A stretch of 64,000 bases of DNA from Saccharopolyspora rhizosphaerae (GCF_003931915.1 NZ_RSAA01000002.1:124001-188000), one strand, 5' to 3'. Shown: positions 34,948-43,470, numbered from the stretch's first letter. Numbers and translations are program-made. The notes: a model not told the origin generated them from the letters alone.

Positions 34948-35868
34948 TCAGGTGGCTCGGGCCGGGTAGTAGTGCTTGGGGTCGCCCCGCTTCTCCACCG
35001 GTGGGTAGTTGCGGGGCGGCGTCTCCGCGAGCGGAGCGTTGGCGGGGATCCGGCCTTGGGCCCGCAGCCAGGCGGCGCGGGCCCGGGGGTGGTAGCGCAA
35101 CCGGAAGGGCACCAGGCTCCAGACCACGGCGAAGGTGCGGCCGACCACGCGCAGCAGCAGTTCGTCGCGGCGGGTCCAGCGCAGGCCGAGCTTCTCGCGG
35201 ATCGGCGGGTCGTAGCAGCCCGTGGTGAACCAGTGCACAAGCCGCACCGTCGGCGGGCGCAGGAGCCGCCAGACCGGGTCGGGCAGCCAGCGGACCAGGG
35301 GTGGCTTGCCGATCCGGGAGACGTCGCGGACGTCGACGGTGGCCTTGTTGACCTCCAGCACCTCCCGGCACATGTGGTCCCAGTAGCGCTGGAAGCTCGG
35401 CCAGTCCGGCGGGACCGGGTGCATGCTCATGCCGTAGAGCCGGTACCACTGCACCCCCTCGGCGTAGACCTGCTCCTTCTCCTGCTCGCTGAGAGGCTTG
35501 CCGAGCCGCTCGTTGATCAGGATCGGCATCACCAGGAAGGTCGCGTGGGCCCAGAAGAACGTCTCCGGGTTGAGCGCGTGGTAGGGCCTGCCGTGCTTGT
35601 CGACGCCCTTGATGCCGTTGTGGAACCCGCGCACCAGCCGCGCCGTCTCGGCCGCGCGCGGACCGTCGTAGACCACGCCACCGATCGGGTACAGCGACCG
35701 GTAGAGCCGCTCCCAGCGCTCGTCGAAGAACTCGGAGTGCTCCTCCACCCCGGCGCCCAGCTGCGGGTGCATGTTCTGCATCGACCCCGCCCACAGCGCC
35801 AGCAGCAGTCCGCGCCAGTCACCGAAGTACCGCCACATCAGCGAATCCGGACCCAGCGGTTCGGGCAT
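34948..35868 (-). CDS. Oxygenase MpaB family protein (DUF2236)
   Basis: 306-residue alpha-helical protein of the DUF2236/MpaB family, which includes haem-dependent latex-clearing oxygenase relatives and fungal MpaB. Seen are LMWRYFGDWRGLLLALWAGSMQ at the start, FHNGIKGVDKHGRPYHALNPETFFWAHATF (family core), RLYGMSMHPVPPDWPSFQRYW, and an RLRYHPRARAAW segment. Histidines in HALNPE and AHATF may ligate a metal or haem. ATG at 35868 follows CGGAG; an ATG at 35895 has no ribosome site. It is a single gene converging on the ThuA operon. Confidence 0.85.
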   Translation of the reverse strand: MPEPLGPDSLMWRYFGDWRGLLLALWAGSMQNMHPQLGAGVEEHSEFFDERWERLYRSLYPIGGVVYDGPRAAETARLVRGFHNGIKGVDKHGRPYHALNPETFFWAHATFLVMPILINERLGKPLSEQEKEQVYAEGVQWYRLYGMSMHPVPPDWPSFQRYWDHMCREVLEVNKATVDVRDVSRIGKPPLVRWLPDPVWRLLRPPTVRLVHWFTTGCYDPPIREKLGLRWTRRDELLLRVVGRTFAVVWSLVPFRLRYHPRARAAWLRAQGRIPANAPLAETPPRNYPPVEKRGDPKHYYPARAT

Positions 35869-36000
35869 GTGACGCTCCGTTCGATGTGGGGACACGTGTC
35901 ATCAAAAGTAAGAACACGACCACGCAGCGTCAACACCGCACGCCCGGACGGACGCCGCGGCGAAGCCGCCTAGACTCGGCGTCGGAGGTGGTCCGGCCTG

Positions 36001-36222
36001 ATGGACAAGAGCCGACTTGGGATCTTGCTGGTGCGCACGCTGCTGTTCTTCGCCGTGGCGGTGGTGCTCGGCGTGATCAACGGCTGGCCGGCGTACGCGC
36101 TCATCGCGGTGGCGCTGACCGGTGGTGCCGCGCTCGTGCAGTTCGGCGGCTGGCTGTGGCTGCGCCGCACCGAGCAGCGGCAACCGGTCGAGACGCCCAC
36201 CGTGCGGTCCGAGTTCCTCTGA
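36001..36222 (+). CDS. Small membrane protein, function unknown
   Basis: 73 residues with two membrane helices (about 8-26, LLVRTLLFFAVAVVLGVIN, and 31-53, AYALIAVALTGGAALVQFGGWLW) and a short charged tail. ATG at 36001 with GGAGGTGG about 9 bases upstream. No family recognised. It sits directly upstream of the csoR operator but ends before it, so joint control is not implied. Confidence 0.65.
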   Translation: MDKSRLGILLVRTLLFFAVAVVLGVINGWPAYALIAVALTGGAALVQFGGWLWLRRTEQRQPVETPTVRSEFL

Positions 36223-36233
36223 CTGGCCCCGCT

Positions 36234-36248
36234 TACCCCCCTGGGGTA
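36234..36248. promoter_or_regulatory. CsoR operator (copper-responsive)
   Basis: TACCCC-CCT-GGGGTA, perfect 6-bp arms, followed by TATAAA which may serve as the -10. GC-rich cores flanked by TA in this arrangement are the known binding sites for CsoR repressors. It lies 39 bases upstream of the csoR start, so autoregulation is expected. Confidence 0.75.
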
Positions 36249-36286
36249 TAAAGGGTGGTGGGCCACCAGCCCAGGGAGGGAATTCG

Positions 36287-36568
36287 ATGCACGGCTACGC
36301 CCACAACAAGGACGACTACGCCAAGCGACTGCGTCGCATCGAGGGCCAGGTCCGCGGCCTGGCGCGCATGATCGAGGACGACGAGTACTGCATCGACATC
36401 CTCACGCAGGTCTCGGCCACCACCAAGGCGCTGCAAGCGGTCGCGCTGGGACTGCTCGACGAGCACCTCAAGCACTGCGTCTCCGAGGCGATGTCGGAGG
36501 GCGGCGACCAAGCGGACGCCAAGATCCGCGAAGCCAGCGACGCGATCGCCCGCCTGGTCAAGTCCTGA
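36287..36568 (+). CDS. csoR: CsoR-type copper-sensing repressor
   Basis: 93-residue four-helix DUF156 repressor. The copper-binding set is present: Cys in EYCIDIL (near 35), His and Cys in EHLKHCV (near 60 and 64), with the tyrosine preceding the first Cys, which separates CsoR from FrmR and RcnR types. Copper(I) binding releases DNA and induces efflux genes. ATG at 36287 follows GGGAGGG. Its own operator lies upstream, but no copper ATPase or chaperone is adjacent; the DUF305 lipoprotein, often found with copper genes, lies 1.1 kb downstream beyond a repeat array. Confidence 0.9.
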   Translation: MHGYAHNKDDYAKRLRRIEGQVRGLARMIEDDEYCIDILTQVSATTKALQAVALGLLDEHLKHCVSEAMSEGGDQADAKIREASDAIARLVKS

Positions 36569-36739
36569 CAACTCCGCGCTGGAACGTCCCAGCGCACAGC
36601 GGCGCCGCTCCCAGCGACCACCGGATGAACTCAGCTCGACTCCGTCGCCGCTGATGCTCGCCGGTGACGGAGTCACGCCCTCACCACGAAGCCCCAGCCC
36701 CTCAGAACCTCCGGCGACCGGGAACCACTGGCGCCCTCC

Positions 36740-37325
36740 CCCGCTCGAACCTCGCGAGAGGATCGAACAGGGAAAGCCGCAGCTCGAGGCGAGGCGCTTG
36801 CGCCTTCCTCGGGCCCAACGCATGCGGGCGCTCCGTGACCACCGGCGTGTCTGCGCTGCTCACAAGCTTGCCGTTCACACTTCGCGCGAGGTTCGAACGG
36901 GGCTAGCGCGCCGGTTCCGCGTCGAAGAAGCCGCCAGTCCCCCGGACCCAACACACGCGACCGTTCCGTGACCGGCGTGTCTCGGCGCGCACAGGATTCC
37001 TGTTCACATTCCGCGAGAGGTTCGAACAGGGCTAGCCCGGCGGTTCCGCTCGAGGAAGTCGCGGACCGCTGGGCCTCAACGCGCCAGGGCGCTTCGAAAC
37101 CGCCGGCGTGTCTGGGCTGCGCACAAGGTTGCTGCTCAAGCCTCGCGAGAGGTTCGAACAGGGCTCGCGCGCCTGGTCCGCTCAAAGAGGGCGCGGACGC
37201 CCCGGACGAGGCACGCGGGCGCTTCGGCCACCGGCGTGCGTGGGCTGCTCACAGCGTTGCTGTTCGAACTTCGCGCGAAATCCGACGTGGGACGTCTGGC
37301 GTCGAACTTCGCGCGAAGTTTGAAG
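36740..37325. repeat. Imperfect tandem array, about five units of roughly 130 bp
   Basis: The motif GGTTCGAAC (or a variant) recurs at 36761, 36891, 37020 and 37152, with a related CTTCGCGCGAAA unit at 37269, giving spacings of 130, 129, 132 and about 128. Each unit also shares ACCGGCGTGT, a GCTCACA-like segment, a CTCGCGAGAG or CTTCGCGCGA palindrome, AACAGGGCT and GGTTCCGC. A full TCGAACTTCGCGCGAAGTTTGA palindrome closes the array near 37302-37323. No gene was found in it; peptide repeats appear in several frames on both strands, as expected of repeated GC-rich DNA. Confidence 0.75.
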
Positions 37326-37682
37326 GCACCTGCTTCGAGGTTGCTGGTCGTCCTGGCACCGGGCTCGAGGCTGGAGGGCGCGGTGCGAAGTCCGGAGCGT
37401 CGTCGACGGTGGCGGGTGGCGGGCTCGACGGGCATGGGCGCCGCCGGTGCGCCTGGTGGCTCGGGTTCCCTCGGGCTGATGGTTCCGCGCCTGCGGTTGC
37501 TCACCGGGGTGGTCGTCGAGGTGTCGCTGCTGCGGCTGCGACGCACACTGGAGCGGGCGCGACCTCCGGACCCCTCACCTCGACGGCTCGCCGCACGCGG
37601 CGTGCTCCGGCGCTGATCGGCGCTGCGCACCGGCGCGACCGGTCACGCCTGCTCCAGCCAACCGACCACGAGGGAACTCCCG
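37326..37682. other. Intergenic stretch before the DUF305 gene, no gene seen
   Basis: No ribosome site plus recognisable protein on either strand. A GC-rich frame on the plus strand (about 37434-37616) is open but resembles no family. The last 80 bases presumably hold the promoter of the DUF305 gene. Confidence 0.4.
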
Positions 37683-38261
37683 ATGAAGCACCTCCGCAAG
37701 GGTGTCGCCGCGCTCGGCGCCGCCCTGTCCCTGGCAGTCCTGGCCGGATGCGGCCAGGCCGAGAACCCCGTTCCCGCGGCACCTCCGGGGCAGACCGCCC
37801 CGGCGCACAACGACGTCGACGTGATGTTCGCGCAAGGCATGGTGCCGCACCACGAGCAGGCCATCGAGATGTCCCGGATGGCCGCCCAGAGGGCCGGGTC
37901 GCCGCAGGTCAAGGACCTCGCGGCCAGGATCTCGGCAGCGCAGGGTCCGGAGATCGACAAGATGAGGGGCTGGCTGCGGGACTGGAACGCCCAGCAGTCC
38001 GACCACGGCGCTCACAGCGGTCACGCGATGACCGGCATGATGTCCAGCGACGAGATGATCAACCTCGGTCGCACCCAGGGCGCCGAGTTCGACCAGAAGT
38101 TCCTGATGCTGATGATCAAGCACCACGAGGGCGCGGTGGCCATGGCGCGCACCGAGGTCGAGAAGGGCAGCTTCCCCGACGCCCAGCAGATGGCTCGCGA
38201 GATCATGATCAGTCAGCAGGCCGAGATCGACTCGATGCGCACCATGCTCACCCAGCACTGA
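37683..38261 (+). CDS. DUF305 lipoprotein, possibly metal-related
   Basis: 192-residue exported protein. The signal peptide ends in the lipobox LAVLAGCGQ (Cys near residue 23). The mature domain is the DUF305 helical bundle, two repeats marked by MFAQGMVPHHEQAIEMSRMA and MLMIKHHEGAVAMARTEV, with further Met/His-rich stretches (HGAHSGHAMTGMMSSDEM). The paired His and abundant Met fit soft-metal binding, and DUF305 genes often neighbour copper systems, as here with csoR upstream. ATG at 37683 has GAGGGA upstream. Confidence 0.88.
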   Translation: MKHLRKGVAALGAALSLAVLAGCGQAENPVPAAPPGQTAPAHNDVDVMFAQGMVPHHEQAIEMSRMAAQRAGSPQVKDLAARISAAQGPEIDKMRGWLRDWNAQQSDHGAHSGHAMTGMMSSDEMINLGRTQGAEFDQKFLMLMIKHHEGAVAMARTEVEKGSFPDAQQMAREIMISQQAEIDSMRTMLTQH

Positions 38262-38402
38262 GCCGGCGTTCTGCGCAGAACCGCTTCGCCTGGCGAGGCG
38301 GGCGCAACAGCGGCTCCGCCGCGAGTTCGTCGGCACGGGAGCGCGCGGTTGTGCCCCTCTTCCGGCGAGCGACCGTCCACACCAGACGCGCGATCTCGAC
38401 CC

Positions 38403-38458
38403 CCACCGCCCGACCTGAGCGCTCGGCCCGCGGGCCGAGCGCTCAGGTCGGGCGGTGG
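38403..38458. repeat. Perfect 56-bp palindrome
   Basis: Each arm is 28 bases and complements the other without a mismatch; the centre is CCCGCGGG, so a hairpin would close on four bases. It lies 141 bases after the DUF305 stop and 103 bases before the next start. It could terminate the DUF305 transcript, but it lacks a T tract and is much longer than the other terminators here. Confidence 0.8.
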
Positions 38459-38561
38459 TACGACTCTGCGATCGAACCGTGGCCGCCGCTTTACACCACT
38501 TCGGGTCGACCGAGCACTAACATCACGGCTTGGGCGCACGCCCGCCGTGAGGAGGTTCGCG

Positions 38562-39359
38562 ATGTCCGAGCCGGACGAGGTCGACCTGGAGAAGCCCAAC
38601 GCGGCTCGGGTCTACGACTACTACCTCGGTGGCAGCCACAACTTCGCCGTGGACCGCCAGATGGGCGACGAGGCGATCGCGATGTGGCCGGAGCTGCCGC
38701 AGATCATGCAGGCCAACCGCGCGTTCCTGCGCCGTGCCGTGCACTACTGCGTCGAGCAGGGCATCCGCCAGTTCCTCGACCTCGGGTCGGGCATCCCGAC
38801 CGTGGGCAACGTGCACGAAGTCGCGCAGCTGGCGGCACCCGGCAGCCGGGTGGTCTACGTCGACACCGATCCGGTCGCGGTGGCCTACAGCAAGAAGTTG
38901 CTCACCGACAACCCCGACGCCGACATCGTGCGAGCCGATGCGCGCGACCCGGAGGCTGTGCTCGACTCCGACGAGGTCGCCCAGCTGCTCGACCTGAACC
39001 AGCCGATCGCGCTGATGATGGTGGCGCTGCTGCACTTCGTCGGCGAGGACGCCCACCCGCGCGAGATCATCGCGCGCTACCGGAAGGCGATGGCTCCAGG
39101 CAGTTACCTGGCCATCTCGCACGCCACCGACGAAGGGCGCCCGGACGTCGCCGACGAGCACGCCGACCTCTACCGGCAGCGGACCGCCACTCCCATGACG
39201 TTCCGCTCCCGGTCCGAGATCGGCGCGTTCTTCGACGGTTTCGAGCTGGTCGAGCCGGGCCTGGTCTTCCTGCCGGAGTGGCGGCCGGTCTCGCCCTCGG
39301 AGGTCGGCGACAACCCGGAGCGCTTCACCGCGCTGGTGGGCGTGGGCCGCAGGCTATGA
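38562..39359 (+). CDS. SAM-dependent methyltransferase, DUF574 family
   Basis: 265-residue protein of a family greatly expanded in actinomycetes. Landmarks are PNAARVYDYYLGGSHNFAVD (family signature), FLRRAVHYCVEQGIRQFLDLGSGIPT with SAM motif I DLGSGIPT, VVYVDTDPVAV (motif II) and LMMVALLHFV. Substrates are unknown. ATG at 38562 has GAGGAGG 7 bases upstream; upstream in-frame sequence crosses the 56-bp palindrome and is not coding. The 3' end overlaps the convergent GlsB-like gene by 6 bases. Confidence 0.88.
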   Translation: MSEPDEVDLEKPNAARVYDYYLGGSHNFAVDRQMGDEAIAMWPELPQIMQANRAFLRRAVHYCVEQGIRQFLDLGSGIPTVGNVHEVAQLAAPGSRVVYVDTDPVAVAYSKKLLTDNPDADIVRADARDPEAVLDSDEVAQLLDLNQPIALMMVALLHFVGEDAHPREIIARYRKAMAPGSYLAISHATDEGRPDVADEHADLYRQRTATPMTFRSRSEIGAFFDGFELVEPGLVFLPEWRPVSPSEVGDNPERFTALVGVGRRL

Positions 39360-39635
39360 GCGGACCCGGCGCTTGCGCCCGGTGAGCTTGTTGTAGACGA
39401 CCAGCACGATCACCGCGCCGACGACCGAGCCGATCCAGCCGGCGGGCTGGAAGCCGCGCAGCCCCACCGTGAGCAGGCCTACGACGAAACCGCCGACGAC
39501 GGAACCGGCAACACCGACGACGATGGTCATCAGCAGGCCGATGTCGTCCTTGCCCGGCACGATGGCGCGGGCGAGGAAGCCGGCGATCAGACCGAAGACG
39601 ATCCAACCGAGGATTGTGAGGAACACCGAGATCAC
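39354..39635 (-). CDS. GlsB/YeaQ/YmgE stress-response membrane protein
   Basis: 93 residues with three hydrophobic segments and the family glycine pattern: LGWIVFGLIAGFLARAIVPG (residues 8-27), GVAGSVVGGFVVGLL and GWIGSVVGAVIVLVVYNKL. These transglycosylase-associated small proteins are induced by envelope or acid stress in several bacteria, without a known activity. It overlaps the convergent methyltransferase by 6 bases, so no terminator separates the two. Confidence 0.87.
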   Translation of the reverse strand: MISVFLTILGWIVFGLIAGFLARAIVPGKDDIGLLMTIVVGVAGSVVGGFVVGLLTVGLRGFQPAGWIGSVVGAVIVLVVYNKLTGRKRRVRS

Positions 39636-39762
39636 CCGTTCACTCGCGGACGTTGTGGATCTCCAGGCTACGCCGGTAAGGCTCGCCGGGTCGCGGTGAT
39701 CGTCTTCACCCGGAACCGGCTGGTGCGGCCCACTCCCGCGCCTGCGGCGGAACCGCCGCTAC

Positions 39763-39799
39763 CCGCGCCCCGCTCAGGGCGGTCCTGAACGGGGCGCGG
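39763..39799 (-). terminator. Terminator downstream of the TIGR00027-type methyltransferase
   Basis: A 15-bp stem with one mismatch (CCGCGCCCCG-C-TCAG with CTGA-A-CGGGGCGCGG) and a 7-base loop, 38 bases beyond the stop of the minus-strand methyltransferase gene. Confidence 0.6.
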
Positions 39800-39836
39800 A
39801 CGCGCTCGGGGAGGACGCCTCCCGGACCCGGGGACC

Positions 39837-40721
39837 TCAGCCCTTGTGGGCCTCGACGAAGCGGCTGGTGTCGGCCATCTGGACGAACGTCCCCGACAGG
39901 TCCCGGCCGTAGCGGGCGGCCTTCTCCTCCGCACCTTCGACCTCGGTGTTCCAGCCGAAGCCTCGCAGCACGCCGGGAGCTTCCGGGCGGTCGTCGGAGT
40001 GCAGCAGCTCGCGCATGTCGAGCCCCCACTCCTTCCCGGCCTCGGCCATCCTCTCGTCGTCGAAGAGGGCGCTGACGTTCTTGAAGTCCTCAACGGCGAG
40101 GCGGCTGCCAGACGCGGAGAGCTTGTCGATGGTCATCAGCAGCTGCTGCTCAGCCTCCGGGGGCAGGTACGGCAGCAGGCCTTCGGCCAGCCACGCAGTC
40201 GGCTTCTCCACGTCGAAGCCGGCTGCGAGCAGCGCCGAGGACCAGTCGTCGCGCAGGTCGATGCCCACCGGTCGGTGCTCGCACTTCGGGGTGGCGTCGA
40301 GTCCGTCGAGGACGGTCTGCTTGAACTCCAGGACCTTGGGCTGGTCGATCTCGAACACGGTCGTGCCCGACGCCCAGTCGAGGCGGTGGGGACGGGCGTC
40401 GAGGCCGGAGGCCAGGACGACGGCCTGCCGGATGCCCGCCTCGCCCGCCGCGGTGAAGAACTCGTCGAAGTAGCGCGAACGCACTCCCATGTAGTCCTCC
40501 ATCTGCGCCTGGCCCCAGATGGAGTCCTCCGGCAGCTGGGCCACCTCTTCCGGCGAGGTCGGCATCGGCACCTGCGCGTCCGCGGCCTTGACCAACGGCG
40601 CCGCGTACGGGTCGGCGATCAGGCGGTCATCGCGGTGGGTCTCCAGCGCCCGTGCGGCCGCCACTCCCAGCGCCGTCAGCCCGACGCTGGTCACGATGTC
40701 CCATTGCTGGTCAGTTGTCAC
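39837..40721 (-). CDS. Class I SAM-dependent methyltransferase, TIGR00027 type
   Basis: 294-residue protein similar to leucine carboxyl methyltransferase and expanded in actinobacteria. Landmarks are WDIVTSVGLTALGVAAARALE, DDRLIADPYAAPLV, GVRSRYFDEFF, AVVLASGLDARPHRLDW (SAM motif I), VFEIDQPKVLEFK, WLAEGLLPYLPPEAEQQLL and ALFDDERM. The substrate is unknown. GTG at 40721 follows GGAAGGG and matches the usual family start. A MarR-like palindrome lies about 105 bases upstream. Confidence 0.88.
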   Translation of the reverse strand: MTTDQQWDIVTSVGLTALGVAAARALETHRDDRLIADPYAAPLVKAADAQVPMPTSPEEVAQLPEDSIWGQAQMEDYMGVRSRYFDEFFTAAGEAGIRQAVVLASGLDARPHRLDWASGTTVFEIDQPKVLEFKQTVLDGLDATPKCEHRPVGIDLRDDWSSALLAAGFDVEKPTAWLAEGLLPYLPPEAEQQLLMTIDKLSASGSRLAVEDFKNVSALFDDERMAEAGKEWGLDMRELLHSDDRPEAPGVLRGFGWNTEVEGAEEKAARYGRDLSGTFVQMADTSRFVEAHKG

Positions 40722-40825
40722 GCTTCGCGCCCTTCCGGCCCCGTATGCCCCGGGACCTCCCTCGTTCCGGTCATCCACGCCGAACGCGCCGAGCAGAAAT
40801 CGGCACTGGCAGTGACCGTAACAAG

Positions 40826-40846
40826 TTAGTTGCGTGGCACAACTAA
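40826..40846. promoter_or_regulatory. MarR-type operator candidate
   Basis: TTAGTTG, a 7-base spacer, then CAACTAA: perfect arms with the spacing typical of MarR-family sites. It lies in the 377-bp divergent gap (40722-41098) between a methyltransferase gene and a small ORF. No MarR gene is within the window. The remainder of this gap shows no gene. Confidence 0.55.
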
Positions 40847-41098
40847 ATGTGCGCCAAGGCACATCGCAGAGCGGACGAACCTCCGAAAGTAGTTCCAACC
40901 AGGCGAAATGCACACAGACCGCGGATTGAGGACGGTCGTTCGAGAGCCTTCCCACCACCATTTCGGAGTGGAATTCGGGCGGGAGAAGAATAGACGAAAC
41001 GCATTCGAAGAGCCGTTGCACCACTGCAGAGACTTTTACCCGTGTGGGTGATCTACGTGGGAAAGAATTGTGCTCCACAGCGCATAGAATCCCGGCCC

Positions 41099-41401
41099 GT
41101 GACTGCACTACCGCACAGCACGTCCGAGGCGGCACTGCGCGACGCGGTGGACACGGCCCTCATCGACCTGCTGACCAAGCCGGACGACCCGGCCGACCGC
41201 GCCCGCGAGGAGCTCACCCGCGCGGTCGGGCTGCTCGATGAGCACCCGCAGATCGACGTCTCCGCGGACGCCGCGACCGCAGTGCGCTCCGCCGCCGAGC
41301 ACCTGGTCCAGGGCGAACGGGAAGATGCGCGGACCGCCCTGGTCACTGCCCGCGGCCGGTTGTCCGCCCCCGGTTCCCGGCAAGCCGCGCGCAAGGCCTG
41401 A
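41099..41401 (+). CDS. Small helical protein, function unknown
   Basis: 100 residues, Ala/Asp/Glu/Arg-rich and predicted all-helical, without membrane segments or recognisable motifs. GTG at 41099 is the chosen start. It lacks a Shine-Dalgarno, but TAGAAT (41085-41090) lies 8 bases upstream as a good -10, so a leaderless transcript is plausible. An in-frame GTG at 41042 would add 19 residues. Followed after about 108 bases by the DUF4173 pseudogene. Confidence 0.55.
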   Translation: MTALPHSTSEAALRDAVDTALIDLLTKPDDPADRAREELTRAVGLLDEHPQIDVSADAATAVRSAAEHLVQGEREDARTALVTARGRLSAPGSRQAARKA

Positions 41402-41509
41402 GCCCGCACATCTCGACTTGATCACGTTCACCCGCGGCGGCCCCGGGGCGAACAACCCGCGCCGGGGTCGCGGCGTCTCCAGCGAAGCACGGCTTCGATC
41501 TGGAGGACC

Positions 41510-42940
41510 ATGTCCGACCGCACCGCTCCCCCACCTGTGGCGTCGCCGCCGTTCCTCGCGGGACCGCCGCTGTTCGACTCCTTCTGGCCCAGCCCCGAGG
41601 CCGGTGCACCTCGAGCGTTGCTCACAGCGCTGCTCACCGGGCTTGCAGCCGCGCTGTTCATCCCGCTCGACGAACCCGGCATCGGCTAGACCCTCTTCGG
41701 CGCGTGCACCGCAGCAGCCCTGCTGCACACCGTCCGGAACGCTGGTCCCCGTCGGCTGCTGTGGGCGGGAACCGGTGTGGTGCTGCTGTCGGTGTGCGCG
41801 CTGCGCAGCGCCGAGTGGCTGGCCGCGCTGTGCGTGCTCACCTCCGCGGTCACGGCCGCGCTGGCGATCACCGGCGCCCGCGCGGTGCGCGAGCTGGTGC
41901 TGACGGCCGTGGCGATCCCGATCGCCGCCTGCCGGGCGCTGCCGTGGGCTGCCCGGGGCACGCGCCGGGTGCGCGGACGACGGACGATGCGGATGGCGCT
42001 CTCGGTGCTCGTCGCGCTGGTGCTGGTGCTGGTGTTCGGCGCGCTGTTCGCCGGCGCCGACGAGAACTTCGCGCGGATCGCCGACGCGGTGGTGCCCGAG
42101 CTGGACTTCGAGACGTTGTTCCGCTCGACGTTCCTGTTCTTCCCCTTCGCGCTGATGGGTCTGGGCGCGGCGTTCACCGCGCTGCGGCCGCCCCGGCTCG
42201 ACCCGCCCGAGGGCGAGCGGCAGACCCTGCGCGGACCAGAGTGGGCGGTGCCGATCGGGGTGCTGGTGGCGCTGTTCGCGCTGTTCATCGTCGTGCAGGC
42301 CGCCTCGCTGTTCGGCGGGCCGCAGCACGTGCGCGACAGCGCGGGCCTGACCTTCTCCGCCTACGCCCGCAGCGGCTTCTGGCAGCTGACGCTGGTGACG
42401 ATCCTGACGCTGCCGGTGATCGCCGCCGCCGCGCGCTGGGCCCCGAAGCGCACACGGGCCGAGCGCAACCTGCTGCGCGGCCTGGCCGGGGCGCTGGCCG
42501 TGCTCACCCTGGTCATCGTCGGTTCCGCGCTGGCGCGGATGTCCGCCTACCAGGACGCCTACGGCTACACCGTGCTGCGCCTGCTGGTGATGACCTGCGA
42601 GATCTGGCTCGGCGTCGTCTACGCGATGATCATCGCGGCGGGAGTGCGCCTGCGGGCGTCGTGGCTGCCCACCGCTGTGCTCGCCACCACCGTGGGCGCG
42701 CTGCTCGCGCTGGCCGCGGTCAACCCGGAAGGGGTGGTCGCCGGCGCCAACGTCACCCGCTTCGAGCAGACCGGCAAGATCGACCCGGACTACCTCGTGA
42801 CCCTCACCGCCGACGCGCTGCCGGAGATCCACCGGCTGCCCGACGAGATCGAGCAACCGATCGTCCTCGACATCACCGACCGCACGGGCGAGGAGGACTG
42901 GCGGAGCTGGAACCTCACCGACCACCTCACCCGCCCCTGA
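41510..42940 (+). pseudogene. DUF4173 membrane protein gene with an in-frame TAG
   Basis: One continuous frame from ATG 41510 (TGGAGGACC upstream) to 42940 would give about 476 residues with around ten membrane helices. It is interrupted by a single TAG at 41687-41689, right after LFIPLDEPGIG, where family members typically have Trp; a TGG to TAG change explains it. The rest is intact: TLFGACTAAALLHTVR, ELDFETLFRSTFLFFPFALM, LTFSAYARSGFWQLTL, GYTVLRLLVMTCEIWLG, and the soluble tail. DUF4173 proteins are of unknown function. A shortened product could start at GTG 41777. Confidence 0.8.
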
Positions 42941-42956
42941 GCCCGGCAGGCACGTG

Positions 42957-42990
42957 TCCAGTGGAGATCGGGGTTCCGATCTCCACTGGA
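42957..42990. terminator. Bidirectional terminator between DUF4173 and SHOCT genes
   Basis: Perfect 15-bp stem TCCAGTGGAGATCGG / CCGATCTCCACTGGA with a GGTT loop, between two convergent genes (16 bases after one stop, 7 from the other). Confidence 0.85.
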
Positions 42991-42997
42991 GCGTCCG

Positions 42998-43258
42998 TCA
43001 GCTCAGCTCGCTGAGCCGTTCCCGGTACTCCTCGCCGCTGAGCTCGCCTCGGGCGTAGCGCTCGGCGAGGATCGAACGCGCGCTCTCGGTCGCCGAGGGG
43101 CGCCGGGTCTTGCGCAGCAGCGCGTAGATCACCGTGCCGATCAGCGCCGCGATCAGCACCAACCACACCACGCCGAAGATCCAGAACGGTCCTCCGCCGT
43201 GCCCACCAGGTCCCGGGCCACCCGGGCCCCACTGCATCAGGAGTTCGGTCACCATCAC
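42998..43258 (-). CDS. SHOCT-domain membrane protein
   Basis: 86 residues. A Gly/Pro-rich start (GPGGPGPGGHGGGP) precedes one membrane helix (about 25-47, FWIFGVVWLVLIAALIGTVI), and the C-terminus is a SHOCT domain (ARSILAERYARGELSGEEYRERL). SHOCT proteins are short two-helix oligomerisation modules, often attached to membrane anchors. ATG at 43258 or 43255 are both possible. Confidence 0.85.
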   Translation of the reverse strand: MMVTELLMQWGPGGPGPGGHGGGPFWIFGVVWLVLIAALIGTVIYALLRKTRRPSATESARSILAERYARGELSGEEYRERLSELS

Positions 43259-43470
43259 TGCTCACCTTCCTCGTCGGTGAACCCAGGATCGGCCGGAACA
43301 CCGCGCGGGTCGTCGGACCAGGAGCGACACCTGCACTACTGCCTGTGTCGTAGACCGACGGCGACGACGTGCGCACGCTGCGCACGCGGGGTGGGTGGGA
43401 ACATCCGGCGTTCACCCCTCGGGCACGGCCCCGTTCCTTGCGATCACCTGCGGATTCGGGGTTGGGTGGG

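Noticed and set aside
36740..37170. T-loop-like GGTTCGAAC motifs suggesting tRNA genes
   Set aside because: The motif is part of a tandem repeat and self-complementary; no acceptor, D or anticodon arms could be built around any copy.
36740..37325. CRISPR array
   Set aside because: Units are about 130 bp and degenerate throughout, with no short identical repeats, unique spacers or cas genes.
36968..39385. 805-codon plus-strand frame through the repeat array, DUF305 and DUF574 genes
   Set aside because: It overlaps two recognisable genes in another frame, and its repeated peptides come from the DNA tandem array.
41108..42925. 605-codon minus-strand frame opposite the DUF4173 gene
   Set aside because: Low-complexity Gln/Arg/Gly/His-rich antisense translation; the plus strand shows a recognisable membrane protein.
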